Positions 63,402 to 64,000 of a stretch of DNA of 64,000 bases are shown here, piece after piece (position 1 is the first letter of the stretch; every line of letters starts with the position of its first letter). The position numbers were made by a program, and so were the translations under genes. The notes under the pieces are model-generated. The model was not told the origin of the DNA, did not search any database, and saw only the letters and a list, made by a program, of their open reading frames with translations. The DNA lies in assembly GCA_028687995.1 (NCBI GenBank), contig JAQTZA010000008.1:106909-170908 (forward strand), read 5' to 3'. The DNA comes from Bacteroidales bacterium. Lineage in GTDB: Bacteria; Bacteroidota; Bacteroidia; Bacteroidales; UBA7332.

Positions 63402-64000
63402 GGAGGGTCAGAAATACAAAACTTTGAACAGTCATTTTGTATTTAATATCAGGTTGTTACATGTTTTTATAGATGCTCCTCGGCAGGCAGGCTTTTAGCA
63501 CGAACATTCCGTAGAAACGGAATGCTCAACGACCGCACTATGGTTTATTGCACACTACGCCGAACCTTAGAGGGAGATTTTAGGGTGTGAAAGATGGATG
63601 TTTTTGCGCAGTCTGACGGTTTGCAGCTACAAGAAGTTGGCGATTTTTACCACAAATGTTCATACGAAGAACAAATGTTTGATTAACCACAAAACTGTCA
63701 TACGAAGCACTGAACCGCCAATTTCTTGTAGGTGCTGTTATAGGCTGGCGTTCTTTTCTGTCGTGGGTTACAACCATTTTTATGTCGTCCGTTTGTGTCA
63801 TTTGTCGAGTGCTTTTTTGTCTGGCTTGTGTGTCGGGTGTTTTATTTTTTTTTGAAGCGTTGGAAATTTTTTGAAAACAATTTTTCTTTTGTGTCGGCTT
63901 TGCAAGCTCTATTAAAAACTTGGGTCGAGTGTCGGCTTGTGCGGTTTTTAATTGTGCTTGCAAATTGAGTTGGCTCATAGTTTTAGTGAATATTCTTTTG
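63402..64000. other. Noncoding right end with hairpins and inverted repeat
   Basis: CATTCCGT (63505-63512) and ACGGAATG (63517-63524) form a hairpin. CTACAAGAAGTTGGCG (63627-63642) and its inverted copy (63716-63731) match in 15 of 16 positions, enclosing two direct repeats of the form ACAAA...CATACGAAG. A minus-strand frame of 132 codons crosses this structure but looks like chance. I read it as a dispersed repeat. Confidence 0.5.

Noticed and set aside
63580..63978. Minus-strand frame of 132 codons
   Set aside because: It crosses an inverted repeat and direct repeats; the K/T/Q-rich product has no domain-like pattern. Treated as repeat sequence.
1..64000. tRNA, rRNA, tmRNA and riboswitches
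   Set aside because: I scanned the intergenic stretches for tRNA-like arms and GGTTC-A-A-CC patterns and saw none; integration is in dnaK, not a tRNA.

Overview
The window comes from a Bacteroidota chromosome, most likely Bacteroidales. The support is a type IX secretion sortase of the PorU type, a TamB partner that is a lipoprotein (TamL type), Mrp without the usual C-terminal CPxC, promoters of the TTTG/TAnnTTTG form, and an AT-rich background. I could not search databases, so the species is not named.

Layout. (1) 1-11667 is chromosomal: a partial glycosyltransferase, a HAD hydrolase overlapping recR, mrp and trmB, all on the minus strand; then porU (+), an OsmC protein (-), glyA (-) and dnaK (+) behind a possible sigma-54 promoter. 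(2) About 11653-48364 is a 36.7-kb integrated element. It sits exactly in the last codons of dnaK and is bounded by the 14-bp direct repeat GAAGAAGTAAAATA. The original dnaK terminator now lies beyond the right end, and the element supplies a replacement terminator at the left. (3) 48365-64000 is chromosomal again: a universal stress protein, acetate kinase and phosphoketolase (a phosphoketolase-acetate route), tamB and tamL (outer-membrane assembly), a GH130 phosphorylase, and a YihY/BrkB membrane protein.

The element reads from left to right as follows. First come a HTH/zinc-finger regulator and a tyrosine recombinase whose catalytic Tyr position is Cys. Next is a replication block: two HTH proteins, a VirE_N/BT4734-like protein and a PriCT-2/DUF3987 protein. 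Then a very compact plus-strand operon of about 15.7 kb (18901-34585) starts with an XRE regulator. It continues with sspB (DUF4007), sspC (ATPase) and sspD (PAPS-reductase-like), which I read as a single-strand DNA phosphorothioation module without sspA. It goes on with three genes that could be its SspFGH-type effector (unknown protein, AAA ATPase, PIN-like nuclease). After these come a PLD-nuclease/SF2 helicase, a 78-aa protein, an SMC-like ATPase with a CxxC hook, a 190-aa unknown and an AlbA_2/Schlafen-type regulator. This whole operon is the best candidate for an incompletely described defence system.

Further right the element holds a minus-strand operon pairing a complete ECF transporter (S, T, fused A-A) with an S-adenosylhomocysteine-hydrolase-like enzyme and an unknown 452-aa protein. 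After that come a CHAP-domain lipoprotein, a four-gene cluster with a PD-(D/E)XK-like protein and a vWA-like lipoprotein, a 750-bp apparently noncoding block framed by a 16-bp inverted repeat, and a terminal DUF6266-holin-P5-like-spanin cassette that looks like a complete lysis module. I see no relaxase, coupling protein, conjugation genes or capsid genes. The element therefore resembles either a stranded mobilizable island or a phage-satellite-like island loaded with defence genes.
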